NCBI GenBank assembly: GCA_905221605.1
Contig: CAJNDS010002604.1
Span: forward strand, 216,973-280,972
Direction: 5' to 3'
DNA: 64,000 nucleotides
Source: Symbiodinium natans
Taxonomy: Eukaryota > Sar > Dinophyceae > Suessiales > Symbiodiniaceae
The number at the start of each line of letters is the position of its first letter. Within the stretch, counting starts at the first letter, position 1. A program made the translations under genes and the position numbers. Below, piece by piece: positions 1-9,165 of the stretch. Under the pieces are notes generated by a model, which did no database searches, was not told where the DNA came from, and was given only the letters and a program-made list of their open reading frames with translations.

Positions 1-510
1 ACGCGGCTTCTACAACCTTGTGATACGCACGTCTTTTCCAAGTTCAAGTTGGCCTTGCGGATAGCGTGGCAAAATTGTAAGTCACGCAGCCCTGCTGCAA
101 GTCCAACTGCCGTGTCTTGGGTTCACGTCGTCAGCCAAACAATCCAGGCAGTCATATCACGCGGGAGCTGGCAAAAGGCTTTCCTTGCTGATGGAGCTCT
201 GCGTTTTCAGACGCAGCTCTCGACTAGATTGCGGGTTGAGTTAGACGTCGATGAAGCTGCCGTCTGGCTACACGTGGCTCCCACAACGGAAGAAGTCGCA
301 TGCGTTTTTCCTTCGCGGCTCAAGATTGATACACTTTCCTATGTGCTGTGGCAGCCACGCTCTCACCGTGTCCAGGGAGCAAGACCCTCGCAGCGTTCGA
401 CGGCAGCCAGATCATCTGAACCACCCCTTGTGCCGCAGTTTCACCGACGCGTCCTGCCGTCTACGTTCCTTACAGCCAGGATGGCTCCGATTGTTCGCCG
501 GCTGGAGTGA
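1..510 (+). CDS. DDE transposase, C-terminal part (unit cut by window edge)
   Basis: The frame is open from base 1 and ends with TGA at 508-510. It starts at the third catalytic aspartate region (TRLLQPCDTHVFSKFK), where pogo/Tigger-type DDE_1 transposases have an LxQPxD motif. It matches the C-terminal part of the complete copies at 5,775-6,854, 12,117-13,196 and 18,463-19,542. The first two catalytic aspartates lie outside the window. See the 5,775-6,854 entry for the domain description. Confidence 0.75.
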   Translation, partial: TRLLQPCDTHVFSKFKLALRIAWQNCKSRSPAASPTAVSWVHVVSQTIQAVISRGSWQKAFLADGALRFQTQLSTRLRVELDVDEAAVWLHVAPTTEEVACVFPSRLKIDTLSYVLWQPRSHRVQGARPSQRSTAARSSEPPLVPQFHRRVLPSTFLTARMAPIVRRLE

Positions 511-1100
511 GTGGAGCGCCAAGAAGAGTAACTGAGAAGGCCACGTTCATGAGGCAGGTCTTTTAGTAAGACTTTGCGGCCTCAGATTTGGGGTCGGGCT
601 TCCAGTGGATTTTGCTGCGTTTTGCATGTGATTTGCTACAGTTTGCTTTTTTCCACGCAGAGTTGCATTGCTACTTTTTGCATGAACAGTTTTGTTAAAG
701 ACTCTTGAAGATGTTTGCTCCGATTTGCGCTTGAACTTTTGACTTTTGCGGATTTTTGCATGGAAAGCTTAGCTTAGCTTCGCACATGAACATCTGCGCA
801 GTCTGGGTCCGAATCCAGCCCTTGTTGTTGCGCGCGCTCTCTGCAGCCGTGCTATGCCAGTGTCGGAAGCGCCAGAGCAGCGACAGAGCCGGCGCGCTGC
901 TGTGCGCACCATCTGCAGATTGAGTACTGCTTTGGCCAGCCCAGAGAAGTTGGGCAAAGATGTCGGCGGGCAGTTGCTGGCAGAGCGCGTCGTACAACTT
1001 CGCCAGGCCACTTGGTCATGAGTGTTCTTGCTGTGTAGGAATGCGCTCGTGGTCTGCGGTGCTTGCGTATGATGTACTGCTAGAGAGTTGTGCTGCTCAG
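511..1100 (+). promoter_or_regulatory. Unit 1 spacer between DDE and Rep, with iteron-like TTTTGCATG copies
   Basis: No convincing coding region lies here. A 5-bp stem with a 5-nt loop (GTCTT-TTAGT-AAGAC) sits at 558-572. TTTTGCATG occurs three times in direct orientation at 620-628, 676-684 and 754-762, within a block that has about nine TTTGC copies. Rep proteins of the HUH class commonly bind short direct repeats (iterons) near a hairpin, so this spacer is the best place for an origin or promoter, but that is inference. A CAG at 1098-1100 followed by G is the likely 3' splice site of the first visible Rep exon. Confidence 0.35.
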
Positions 1101-2000
1101 GTTTTAGAAGGCGAGGAGCTACAGCTCTTAGAGGACACTGTGCAGCAGTATGAAAGTGCGGTTGGGAGAGCTTTAAATTTCTCCGATGCGCCTGAACCAA
1201 GTGCTTCTGAACCGTCTGCTGCCGCCCTACCCGTGCGAGAAGGGCCAGAGGGTGCGAGCCCGGCTTTCCGCATCCATGGGGCAGACGTCCAATTGACTTT
1301 CAACAAGACATCTTGGAGGGCTCCACAGAGACTTGGTTTTCCTCGGGCGGCGCCCTTCTGGTGGCCCAGTTTCAGGAATGGGCTATGGAGATTTTGCCAC
1401 CCAAATTTCGCGAGCCCATTAAACACATCTCTCTCACCTTGGAAGAGTCCTGCCGTGCTGCAGAGGGTACATCTCGAGTCCACTTGCACGCGCAAATCAC
1501 GTTTGAGCGCAGAATCGATCGCACTTCCGTTGCTGACTTCATGTTTGATGGTGTACGTCCGCATGTTGTGACTCACCCGCATTCAGCGGCAGTGCACGGT
1601 GTGTCCGTACCCTTATTGTAAGCTCTTCAGTGCAGTTTTGACATCCAAGGAGCTGAACAAGGCCCGTGGGCCTCATGTGGCCGTGTCACGCAACCGATCC
1701 CACTTTTACGTTTACTGCACCAAAGTGGGAACTCTATGGTCCTTTACCAACTACTGGCCCTTTGTGGATTACGAAGTACAACCTCATTGGCTTATGGGCT
1801 GGTGGGCCACGGGGAAGTTGACTAACGAGCAGTACAAGGGATATTTGCGACGCTGCAAGCGCTCTTACAGAACATTGTTACAAAATTTTGAGTCTGTGGT
1901 GCAAGCTGAGAAAGCTGCGCAGCTTACAGAGTACCGCGAGGCCGTAGCCCAGGTGTTGTCCTTAGCGCGCTTGCCCTTTCGATGTGTTGATGACCCGTGA
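1101..2000 (+). pseudogene. Rep-like HUH endonuclease part, unit 1 (frameshifted by 13-bp loss)
   Basis: This encodes the nickase part of a Rep-like replication protein, which would cut one strand at an origin and stay linked through a tyrosine. Visible motifs in order: motif I VQLTFN, motif II HLHAQITFE (the HUH histidines), and motif III YVYCTK with the nucleophile tyrosine codon at 1,713. Between motifs I and II, unit 1 lacks 13 bp that unit 3 has at 14,011-14,023, so the frame breaks near 1,324. A second frame change lies between the stop near 1,621 and the KELNKARG stretch; in unit 3 numbering a 37-nt GT-AG intron (14,298-14,334) would join the frames. Downstream WSFTNYWPF is also Rep-like. 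Start unknown; upstream exons are likely. Confidence 0.7.
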
Positions 2001-2039
2001 CTTGGCAGCCGCAGGAATTTCTGCATTTCTTAAAGTTGA

Positions 2040-2621
2040 ATGCGTGCTGGTGCGAGGTTTGTGGCTAATCTCAGTAGACTCAGTAGACTTGTCAGCGCCT
2101 ACGACCAGATGAGGTTGTTTCCAAACTTGCAGGCGTTCCTGGACCAGTTCCACTGGGCAACAGATCGGTACAAGATTTATGCTCTTCAAGGGCACTCGCA
2201 AGCAGCAAAGACATCGTTTGTGAAGTCGCTGTTTGCCAAACCTTTTGTCGTGACTATTCAAGGGCAGGACGTCTTGAATCTACAAGCCTTTGAGTATGGC
2301 CATCACGACGCCCTTATCCTAGACAACCTGGTGGATTGGTCTTTGATACTACAGTACCGTGCATTGCTTCAGGCTAATGTGGACTTGCATCGGTTGGGTG
2401 AGTCTGCGACAGGCATCTACGCGTACTCCGTCTTCCTTTGGGCTGTGCCCATCTGCATTACGCTGGATGCTGATGTGAATTGCGCGCCTTTCTACGCGTC
2501 CGACTGGTTGCAGGCCAACGTTTACCTGGACGTTCTCCCGCGTGGTGCAAAGTGCTACATTGAAGGTGAGCGGCCACGCGTTCGCATGACAGATGTGCCT
2601 CAGCTCCGGCGTTCTCCTTAA
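2040..2621 (+). CDS. Rep-like SF3 helicase part, unit 1
   Basis: This is the helicase half of the Rep-like protein, expected to unwind DNA after nicking. Residues 51-59 (GHSQAAKTS) occupy the Walker A position, residues 90-96 (DALILDN) Walker B, and residues 136-143 (VPICITLD) motif C. The glycine normally before the Walker A lysine is alanine here, and the motif C asparagine usual in CRESS-virus Reps is aspartate. The second change may be normal for this family; the first could weaken ATP binding. The protein sequence is identical in all four units. The listed start is the frame opening; AG sites at about 2,080-2,095 fit a 3' splice site from the HUH exon 40-90 nt upstream. It ends with TAA at 2,619-2,621. 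Confidence 0.7.
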   Translation: MRAGARFVANLSRLSRLVSAYDQMRLFPNLQAFLDQFHWATDRYKIYALQGHSQAAKTSFVKSLFAKPFVVTIQGQDVLNLQAFEYGHHDALILDNLVDWSLILQYRALLQANVDLHRLGESATGIYAYSVFLWAVPICITLDADVNCAPFYASDWLQANVYLDVLPRGAKCYIEGERPRVRMTDVPQLRRSP

Positions 2622-2657
2622 CGCAGGCAGTGACAGGTCATGGCAAAATTGCAGGGC

Positions 2658-2695
2658 GTGACGTCACCCTTTGGGCGACGCTGGTTGTATAATAC
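2658..2695. other. 10-bp palindrome and AT-rich site just after Rep, unit 1
   Basis: A perfect palindrome GTGACGTCAC lies at 2,658-2,667, followed by GTATAATAC at 2,687-2,695. The reverse strand of the second site reads AAGTATTAT, which matches 7 of 9 bases of the TAGTATTAC nonanucleotide found at CRESS-virus origins. Both sites are unchanged in units 2, 3 and 4. No clear hairpin encloses the nonanucleotide-like site, so an origin role is only a guess. Confidence 0.25.
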
Positions 2696-2821
2696 TTAAA
2701 AAACTGCGTGATGCTGGTTCCGGGCTGCAGGACTCCGTGTGAAGAGGTCCAGATGTTTGTTCCCCCTTTGCCCCCTAATTAACCTTTTGTAATTTGCCAA
2801 AGGGTGAATCGGGTGCTGATA

Positions 2822-3210
2822 TTGGGGTTTCCGCAGGGTTTCCGGTTGTTTGGCAAGGGTTTCCAAGGGTTTCCCTCGTAATTTGTAGGGGTTTCCGGAA
2901 GGGTTTCCGGGGTTTCCCATGTAATTTGCAGGGTTTCCTTCGGGTTTGCCTGGGTTTCCTTAGGGTTTCCTTGGGGTTTCCTAGCAATTTCCACAGTTTC
3001 CATGGGGTTTCCTTTGGGTTTCGGTTGTTTTGGCAAGGGTTTCCAAGGGTTTCCCTCGTAGTTTGTAGGGGTTTCCGGAAGGGTTTCCGGGGTTTCCGTG
3101 TAATTTGCAGGGTTTCCTTCGGGTTTCCTTGGGTTTAGGGTTTCCTCAGCTTTTCTTACACTTTCCGCAGTTTCCATGGGGTTTCCTTTCTCTAGGGGTT
3201 TCCCCAGAGG
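2822..3210. repeat. GGGTTTCC minisatellite, unit 1
   Basis: About 390 bp of imperfect GGGTTTCC repeats, with a larger period of about 180 bp: the block GGCAAGGGTTTCCAAGGG plus the following TTTGTAGGGG stretch occurs twice, near 2,851 and 3,031. The long proline/glutamate/lysine open frames on the minus strand here are translations of this repeat, not genes. The core differs from telomere-type GGGTTTAG by two bases. Confidence 0.85.
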
Positions 3211-3356
3211 TTTTCCGCAGCACTTGCCACCGTTTCAACAGTTCGAACATTTGGTACGGTTTTCATGATGTTTTTGTGTTTGATCGCCTGACCTGCCAGA
3301 CTGCGCACAGGCTCAGTGCTCTACCTTCCTGTCTTCTGAGCTTATTCTTACTCGCC

Positions 3357-3710
3357 ATGGCTCCAAAACGAAACGTGCCTGCCCAGGCGAATCTTGTTTC
3401 ACTCAAGTTCGTTGCAACTTGACCCCAAGTAGACTGCTTTCAGGTTCTCGGCGACGAGCTGGCGGAGCTGAAACGCCGTCGCGCTGAATTGCGTGCCGAC
3501 AACCGTGATTTGGCCAAGCAAGAGAAGAACCTGAAGAAGCGGCGTGCCAGGCTTCTGCAGGCAGGAGATGTCAACGTGGGATGTATGAGTCCTGCTTCTT
3601 GCAGCGATTCTTGCAGTCGCCTGCAGGCAGCTCGTCAACTAAGTCCTGCTGATTTGGTTCATCTGATACAACAACAAGGCTGTGGCTGGCCTTTTTTTTT
3701 TTTTGTGTGA
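3357..3710 (+). CDS. First exons of spliced gene: basic start and coiled coil, unit 1
   Basis: ATG at 3,357 (GCCATGG context) opens MAPKRNVPAQANLVS, which meets a stop 22 codons on. A pyrimidine-rich stretch ending in CAG at 3,441-3,443 precedes a frame opening VLGDELAELKRRRAELR and continuing with DNRDLAKQEKNLKKRRARLL. This is a charged coiled coil followed by ARQLSPADLVHLIQ. The arrangement implies a short intron of about 40-60 nt. It is probably the N-terminal part of the transposase ending at 6,854, or a partner protein; the joining exons are not secure. The frame runs into a T12 tract near 3,692 that looks like the pyrimidine tract of the next intron. Confidence 0.5.
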
Positions 3711-4910
3711 CACTGCGCATTCTGCGCTCTAGGTGCTGCTGATGCACTTGCCGCTGCCGCGCCTGCTGGACCTGCTCCAGCAGCAGCTGCTGTTCCACCG
3801 GCTATGCCGGCAGGTGGGGTCGCTTGTTTGCGTGTGCCATTCTTCCAGCAACAATGTAAAAGCAACTGCGTGCCTGAAGGTGGTCACGCAGTTGGTGCTG
3901 CAGTGCCACCTGCAGCCGTCGGAGGCAAGAAGGCATGGATGTTGCCCATGTCGTCGCGCGCTTTGTGCTTCAGGCGATGACGGAGTCCATCCTGCGCTTG
4001 GACCAGTTGAAGATGTTGTCGATGTGGAAGGCTCCTGCGCACCCGCGCGCCAGAGTTTTTTTTTGTTTGTCTGTGTCTGTGTGTGTGTCTGTCTCTGCTG
4101 ACCCATCTGCCAGGACCAGTGGCTAACGACGAGGGCGCAGGCGTGTCAGCAAGGATGTATGGTTGTGCAGCAGGGTGGATGATGCAGCGCGCCGAACTTG
4201 CAAGAAAGCAGGCGTGCACCCTGCAGATGGAGCAGCTGCAGGTGCCGTGCCTGCTCTTTTCCTGCGGAAGGTTGATGCTTTCGTATGTGTGTGTGGTGTC
4301 TGTGTGTGTCTGTGTGTCTGTGTCGGCCAGGTCATGTCGCTCACGACGAGGGCAGAGGCAGGCCGTTGTCGAAAAGGGAACATATCTCACCTCGCAAAGC
4401 GCCAGGCGAGCATCTTGGGGCGGATGTGGTCGAGGAGATCGAGTGAGGACGAATGCCATGGCCGCAATTCGCAATTCTCCTATACAGGACAGTCCGACAG
4501 TGCTACAGTGTCCTACAGGATTTTCTGTGCAGCAGCCTTGGTTGCTTAGCTTCAATCGGGGCCCGCAAACCATTGCAAAAGGCGTGTCCGTCCGTGCGGG
4601 ACCTCCCCGGTTTCCTGGTAGTGTGTGTGGGGCTGGGATCTTGTGCGTGTTTTCTTTCTGTCTTGCATGTTCGGTATGTGTGTGTGTGTGTGTGTGTGCA
4701 TAAATGTGCTGCTTTCGTGTAGATGAGATGTTGCAAGCGAAGGCAAGATCGCTTCTGTGCTCGACAGTCTGACATGCATGCTGGATCTCTTGCGCAGTGG
4801 CTGTAAGACTGTAAGATTTCCGTTCAGAATTTTCCAAGCACAATACAATCTCGATCTTGACACAGCTGTCCCCTAAGCCGGACAAGTCGTAGATTAGTTT
4901 TTTTTGGCAG
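3711..4910 (+). other. Intron/exon zone with TG-rich 3' splice tracts, unit 1
   Basis: Four T- or TG-rich tracts each end in AG followed by a coding-like segment: the T12 tract to CTCTAG at ~3,731, the TG/TC tract to GCCAG at ~4,114, a second TG tract to GCCAG at ~4,330, and a (TG)11-type tract to GTGTAG at ~4,722. The first segment reads DALAAAAPAGPAPAAAAVPP in one frame. The segments after the second and third tracts begin with near-identical sequence (xxCAxGTxGCTxACGACGAGG), which suggests a duplicated intron end plus exon start. A T8-GGCAG site ends at 4,910, just before the next start codon, and could be a cis- or trans-splice acceptor. The exact exon set cannot be settled by eye. Confidence 0.45.
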
Positions 4911-4955
4911 CGCCTCATCTTTGTAAGCCTTTGTACGCCTTGTCTTTTGGCACTG

Positions 4956-5687
4956 ATGTCCTCTGCGTCCCCCAACAACATGCAAGACTTGCAGCGACGC
5001 ATCAGCAACCTGGCTAAAAGGTACAAAAGAGCAAGGGCTGCAGAAGAAGTGGCAGCTCAGCCACGCGAAGCGTTGCAGCTTCTACGACGATGTCGGCCAG
5101 ACAGCCCGAGATGTCTTATGGTGTACTTCCTGGCGGGGCAATCTTGTGCTGCCGCAGTTGACTTTGTGGTAGGGCGCGGGTGGGAGCGTGCAAAACGCGG
5201 GCATCCTTCACCGGATCGAGATGAGGTGGCGAAGTTGACGGCTGATGTTGAGCAGGCTGTGGCCCGATCTCCTGCCTCGGCTTTCAGCGCTTTGCAGAGA
5301 AACCCACTCAGTGACTTCGAGCTGTGCGATTTGTTTTGCGCTCACAAGTATGTCATGGAACGCAGCTTGTACGGATGGATTGCAAGCCAGAACAACGACC
5401 AAGGAGTCGCACCGTCTCGAGAACAAGTCATGGCGCAGCTTCCTGAACACATCTCCCAACAGGCTCCGCTGCAGATCCGGACTCGGTTATGTAATCTTGC
5501 ATGTGGCAGTCCACGCAAGCAACGCAAGTGGCTGGCCCGGTTTCGAAGACGTTGGGGTGCCAGACTTGGTGTTCTGCGTGTGCAAGAGTTCGTGCCCGTG
5601 GAGGAGAAGCGACGCAAGGCTGGCGGTCAAGGTTTTGTGGTCTTGAGCTCGGTAGCTCAGTGTTCCCTGTCCATTGTTGGAGGGTGA
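4956..5687 (+). CDS. DDE transposase N-terminal region (coiled coil + DNA-binding), unit 1
   Basis: ATG at 4,956 starts MSSASPNNMQDLQRRISNLA. The protein has a basic coiled coil (about residues 10-45) and a middle helical region (DFELCDLFCAHKYVMERSLY). The C-terminal stretch RKWLARFRRRWGARLGVLRV resembles the CENP-B-like helix-turn-helix that precedes the catalytic domain in pogo/Tigger transposases. It would bind element ends. The frame ends in TGA at 5,685-5,687, but GT sites at about 5,626-5,632 and the AG at 5,773-5,774 fit an intron joining it to the catalytic exon. At 5,611 unit 1 has G where units 2 and 3 have C (Arg versus Pro). Confidence 0.6.
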   Translation: MSSASPNNMQDLQRRISNLAKRYKRARAAEEVAAQPREALQLLRRCRPDSPRCLMVYFLAGQSCAAAVDFVVGRGWERAKRGHPSPDRDEVAKLTADVEQAVARSPASAFSALQRNPLSDFELCDLFCAHKYVMERSLYGWIASQNNDQGVAPSREQVMAQLPEHISQQAPLQIRTRLCNLACGSPRKQRKWLARFRRRWGARLGVLRVQEFVPVEEKRRKAGGQGFVVLSSVAQCSLSIVGG

Positions 5688-5774
5688 GTGCTGCGGGCCC
5701 GTTTTCGGGTCCGTTTCCCGGCCCCGTTTTCAGCTCCGCTAGCTTAAGTAGCTTATGAACCAAATGCCCTTAAG

Positions 5775-6854
5775 CGGACCTGGTTCTGGGTCCTGGAGTG
5801 CTTGCGCTTGGGCCAGGCAGCGGCTTACTTCCAGTGGCTGAACTTCGCCATCGATGCAGCTCCGGTGCACAGACCTCTGCTGATCCTGAACATGGACGAG
5901 ACCGCAGTGGGCCGGCACCAGAGCGGCCTCCGTGGTACAGTTGCGACGTTGCCCAAAGCCACCTTGCCAGCGAGTGATCGTGCGTCCTTAGCGGATCGCC
6001 GAAGCTACGTCTCTTACTTGGCTTGTGTGACAGATGATGCAAGAGTCCAGCCCCGACTTCCACAGGTCCTCCTCGGCAACACTCACCTGTTCACCTTGGA
6101 CTTACTTCGGTCCTGTTCTGGGAAGTTGCCGGACAATGTTGTTCTGTGGCGGCAAACGTCTTCATGGAACTCTCATGCAACTATGAGGAGGTGGCTAACG
6201 CTGCTCGCGAAAGCTTTGGGCCCTTTGGTGGAGGAAAGATATGTCGTGCTCTTGCTCGATGTTCATTCCTCACATATCCACCAATCTATTTTTCTTCACG
6301 CCCGACGCTGTGGTGTAAGATTGATATACATACCCGCCAAGATGACGCGGCTTCTACAACCTTGTGATACGCACGTCTTTTCCAAGTTCAAGTTGGCCTT
6401 GCGGATAGCGTGGCAAAATTGTAAGTCACGCAGCCCTGCTGCAAGTCCAACTGCCGTGTCTTGGGTTCACGTCGTCAGCCAAACAATCCAGGCAGTCATA
6501 TCACGCGGGAGCTGGCAAAAGGCTTTCCTTGCTGATGGAGCTCTGCGTTTTCAGACGCAGCTCTCGACTAGATTGCGGGTTGAGTTAGACGTCGATGAAG
6601 CTGCCGTCTGGCTACACGTGGCTCCCACAACGGAAGAAGTCGCATGCGTTTTTCCTTCGCGGCTCAAGATTGATACACTTTCCTATGTGCTGTGGCAGCC
6701 ACGCTCTCACCGTGTCCAGGGAGCAAGACCCTCGCAGCGTTCGACGGCAGCCAGATCATCTGAACCACCCCTTGTGCCGCAGTTTCACCGACGCGTCCTG
6801 CCGTCTACGTTCCTTACAGCCAGGATGGCTCCGATTGTTCGCCGGCTGGAGTGA
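5775..6854 (+). CDS. Pogo/Tigger-like DDE transposase catalytic exon, unit 1
   Basis: This exon encodes an RNase H-fold DDE_1 catalytic domain, which would cut and join transposon ends. Counting from the leucine codon at 5,802, the three acidic residues are D32 (ILNMDET), D153 (VLLLDVHSSH) and D189 (LLQPCD), a DD35D spacing within the pogo/Tigger range. The exon is taken to begin after TTAAG (5,771-5,774), giving RTWFWVLECLRLGQAAAYFQ, and it ends with TGA at 6,852-6,854. The C-terminal ~150 residues are basic and unrecognised. All three catalytic residues are present, so the domain may be functional if splicing works. No terminal inverted repeats with a TA target were found around this gene, so it may serve the unit as a whole or be a domesticated passenger. 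Confidence 0.75.
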   Translation, partial: RTWFWVLECLRLGQAAAYFQWLNFAIDAAPVHRPLLILNMDETAVGRHQSGLRGTVATLPKATLPASDRASLADRRSYVSYLACVTDDARVQPRLPQVLLGNTHLFTLDLLRSCSGKLPDNVVLWRQTSSWNSHATMRRWLTLLAKALGPLVEERYVVLLLDVHSSHIHQSIFLHARRCGVRLIYIPAKMTRLLQPCDTHVFSKFKLALRIAWQNCKSRSPAASPTAVSWVHVVSQTIQAVISRGSWQKAFLADGALRFQTQLSTRLRVELDVDEAAVWLHVAPTTEEVACVFPSRLKIDTLSYVLWQPRSHRVQGARPSQRSTAARSSEPPLVPQFHRRVLPSTFLTARMAPIVRRLE

Positions 6855-6901
6855 GTGGAGCGCCAAGAAGAGTAACTGAGAAGGCCACGTTCATGAGGCA
6901 G

Positions 6902-7106
6902 GTCTTTTAGTAAGACTTTGCGGCCTCAGATTTGGGGTCGGGCTTCCAGTGGATTTTGCTGCGTTTTGCATGTGATTTGCTACAGTTTGCTTTTTTCCAC
7001 GCAGAGTTGCATTGCTACTTTTTGCATGAACAGTTTTGTTAAAGACTCTTGAAGATGTTTGCTCCGATTTGCGCTTGAACTTTTGACTTTTGCGGATTTT
7101 TGCATG
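6902..7106 (+). promoter_or_regulatory. Iteron-like TTTTGCATG block, unit 2
   Basis: Same as the unit 1 block (hairpin plus three TTTTGCATG copies), shifted by 6,344 bp with no difference seen. It lies between the unit 1 transposase stop and the unit 2 Rep exon. Confidence 0.35.
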
Positions 7107-7444
7107 GAAAGCTTAGCTTAGCTTCGCACATGAACATCTGCGCAGTCTGGGTCCGAATCCAGCCCTTGTTGTTGCGCGCGCTCTCTGCAGCCGTGCTATG
7201 CCAGTGTCGGAAGCGCCAGAGCAGCGACAGAGCCGGCGCGCTGCTGTGCGCACCATCTGCAGATTGAGTACTGCTTTGGCCAGCCCAGAGAAGTTGGGCA
7301 AAGATGTCGGCGGGCAGTTGCTGGCAGAGCGCGTCGTACAACTTCGCCAGGCCACTTGGTCATGAGTGTTCTTGCTGTGTAGGAATGCGCTCGTGGTCTG
7401 CGGTGCTTGCGTATGATGTACTGCTAGAGAGTTGTGCTGCTCAG

Positions 7445-8344
7445 GTTTTAGAAGGCGAGGAGCTACAGCTCTTAGAGGACACTGTGCAGCAGTATGAAAG
7501 TGCGGTTGGGAGAGCTTTAAATTTCTCCGATGCGCCTGAACCAAGTGCTTCTGAACCGTCTGCTGCCGCCCTACCCGTGCGAGAAGGGCCAGAGGGTGCG
7601 AGCCCGGCTTTCCGCATCCATGGGGCAGACGTCCAATTGACTTTCAACAAGACATCTTGGAGGGCTCCACAGAGACTTGGTTTTCCTCGGGCGGCGCCCT
7701 TCTGGTGGCCCAGTTTCAGGAATGGGCTATGGAGATTTTGCCACCCAAATTTCGCGAGCCCATTAAACACATCTCTCTCACCTTGGAAGAGTCCTGCCGT
7801 GCTGCAGAGGGTACATCTCGAGTCCACTTGCACGCGCAAATCACGTTTGAGCGCAGAATCGATCGCACTTCCGTTGCTGACTTCATGTTTGATGGTGTAC
7901 GTCCGCATGTTGTGACTCACCCGCATTCAGCGGCAGTGCACGGTGTGTCCGTACCCTTATTGTAAGCTCTTCAGTGCAGTTTTGACATCCAAGGAGCTGA
8001 ACAAGGCCCGTGGGCCTCATGTGGCCGTGTCACGCAACCGATCCCACTTTTACGTTTACTGCACCAAAGTGGGAACTCTATGGTCCTTTACCAACTACTG
8101 GCCCTTTGTGGATTACGAAGTACAACCTCATTGGCTTATGGGCTGGTGGGCCACGGGGAAGTTGACTAACGAGCAGTACAAGGGATATTTGCGACGCTGC
8201 AAGCGCTCTTACAGAACATTGTTACAAAATTTTGAGTCTGTGGTGCAAGCTGAGAAAGCTGCGCAGCTTACAGAGTACCGCGAGGCCGTAGCCCAGGTGT
8301 TGTCCTTAGCGCGCTTGCCCTTTCGATGTGTTGATGACCCGTGA
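7445..8344 (+). pseudogene. Rep-like HUH endonuclease part, unit 2 (13-bp loss)
   Basis: Identical to the unit 1 copy where checked. It carries motif I (VQLTFN), HUH motif II (HLHAQITFE) and the YCTK tyrosine motif, and lacks the same 13 bp between motifs I and II, so the frame is broken. The shared lesion shows that units 1 and 2 (and 4) descend from one damaged copy, or that unit 3 was repaired. Confidence 0.7.
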
Positions 8345-8383
8345 CTTGGCAGCCGCAGGAATTTCTGCATTTCTTAAAGTTGA

Positions 8384-8965
8384 ATGCGTGCTGGTGCGAG
8401 GTTTGTGGCTAATCTCAGTAGACTCAGTAGACTTGTCAGCGCCTACGACCAGATGAGGTTGTTTCCAAACTTGCAGGCGTTCCTGGACCAGTTCCACTGG
8501 GCAACAGATCGGTACAAGATTTATGCTCTTCAAGGGCACTCGCAAGCAGCAAAGACATCGTTTGTGAAGTCGCTGTTTGCCAAACCTTTTGTCGTGACTA
8601 TTCAAGGGCAGGACGTCTTGAATCTACAAGCCTTTGAGTATGGCCATCACGACGCCCTTATCCTAGACAACCTGGTGGATTGGTCTTTGATACTACAGTA
8701 CCGTGCATTGCTTCAGGCTAATGTGGACTTGCATCGGTTGGGTGAGTCTGCGACAGGCATCTACGCGTACTCCGTCTTCCTTTGGGCTGTGCCCATCTGC
8801 ATTACGCTGGATGCTGATGTGAATTGCGCGCCTTTCTACGCGTCCGACTGGTTGCAGGCCAACGTTTACCTGGACGTTCTCCCGCGTGGTGCAAAGTGCT
8901 ACATTGAAGGTGAGCGGCCACGCGTTCGCATGACAGATGTGCCTCAGCTCCGGCGTTCTCCTTAA
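8384..8965 (+). CDS. Rep-like SF3 helicase part, unit 2
   Basis: The protein is identical to unit 1: Walker A position GHSQAAKTS, Walker B DALILDN, motif C VPICITLD. An intact helicase frame beside a broken nickase frame suggests the array has not had time to drift, rather than separate selection. Confidence 0.7.
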   Translation: MRAGARFVANLSRLSRLVSAYDQMRLFPNLQAFLDQFHWATDRYKIYALQGHSQAAKTSFVKSLFAKPFVVTIQGQDVLNLQAFEYGHHDALILDNLVDWSLILQYRALLQANVDLHRLGESATGIYAYSVFLWAVPICITLDADVNCAPFYASDWLQANVYLDVLPRGAKCYIEGERPRVRMTDVPQLRRSP

Positions 8966-9165
8966 CGCAGGCAGTGACAGGTCATGGCAAAATTGCAGGG
9001 CGTGACGTCACCCTTTGGGCGACGCTGGTTGTATAATACTTAAAAAACTGCGTGATGCTGGTTCCGGGCTGCAGGACTCCGTGTGAAGAGGTCCAGATGT
9101 TTGTTCCCCCTTTGCCCCCTAATTAACCTTTTGTAATTTGCCAAAGGGTGAATCGGGTGCTGATA

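Noticed and set aside
2779-3177. Minus-strand proline/glutamate/asparagine-rich open frames, and the same in units 2-4
   Set aside because: They are translations of the GGGTTTCC minisatellite and change length with it.
3884-5026. Long minus-strand frame rich in His-Thr repeats (also in units 2-4)
   Set aside because: The HTHTHT stretches are translated TG microsatellites. The + strand holds recognisable transposase exons, and unit 4 breaks the frame.
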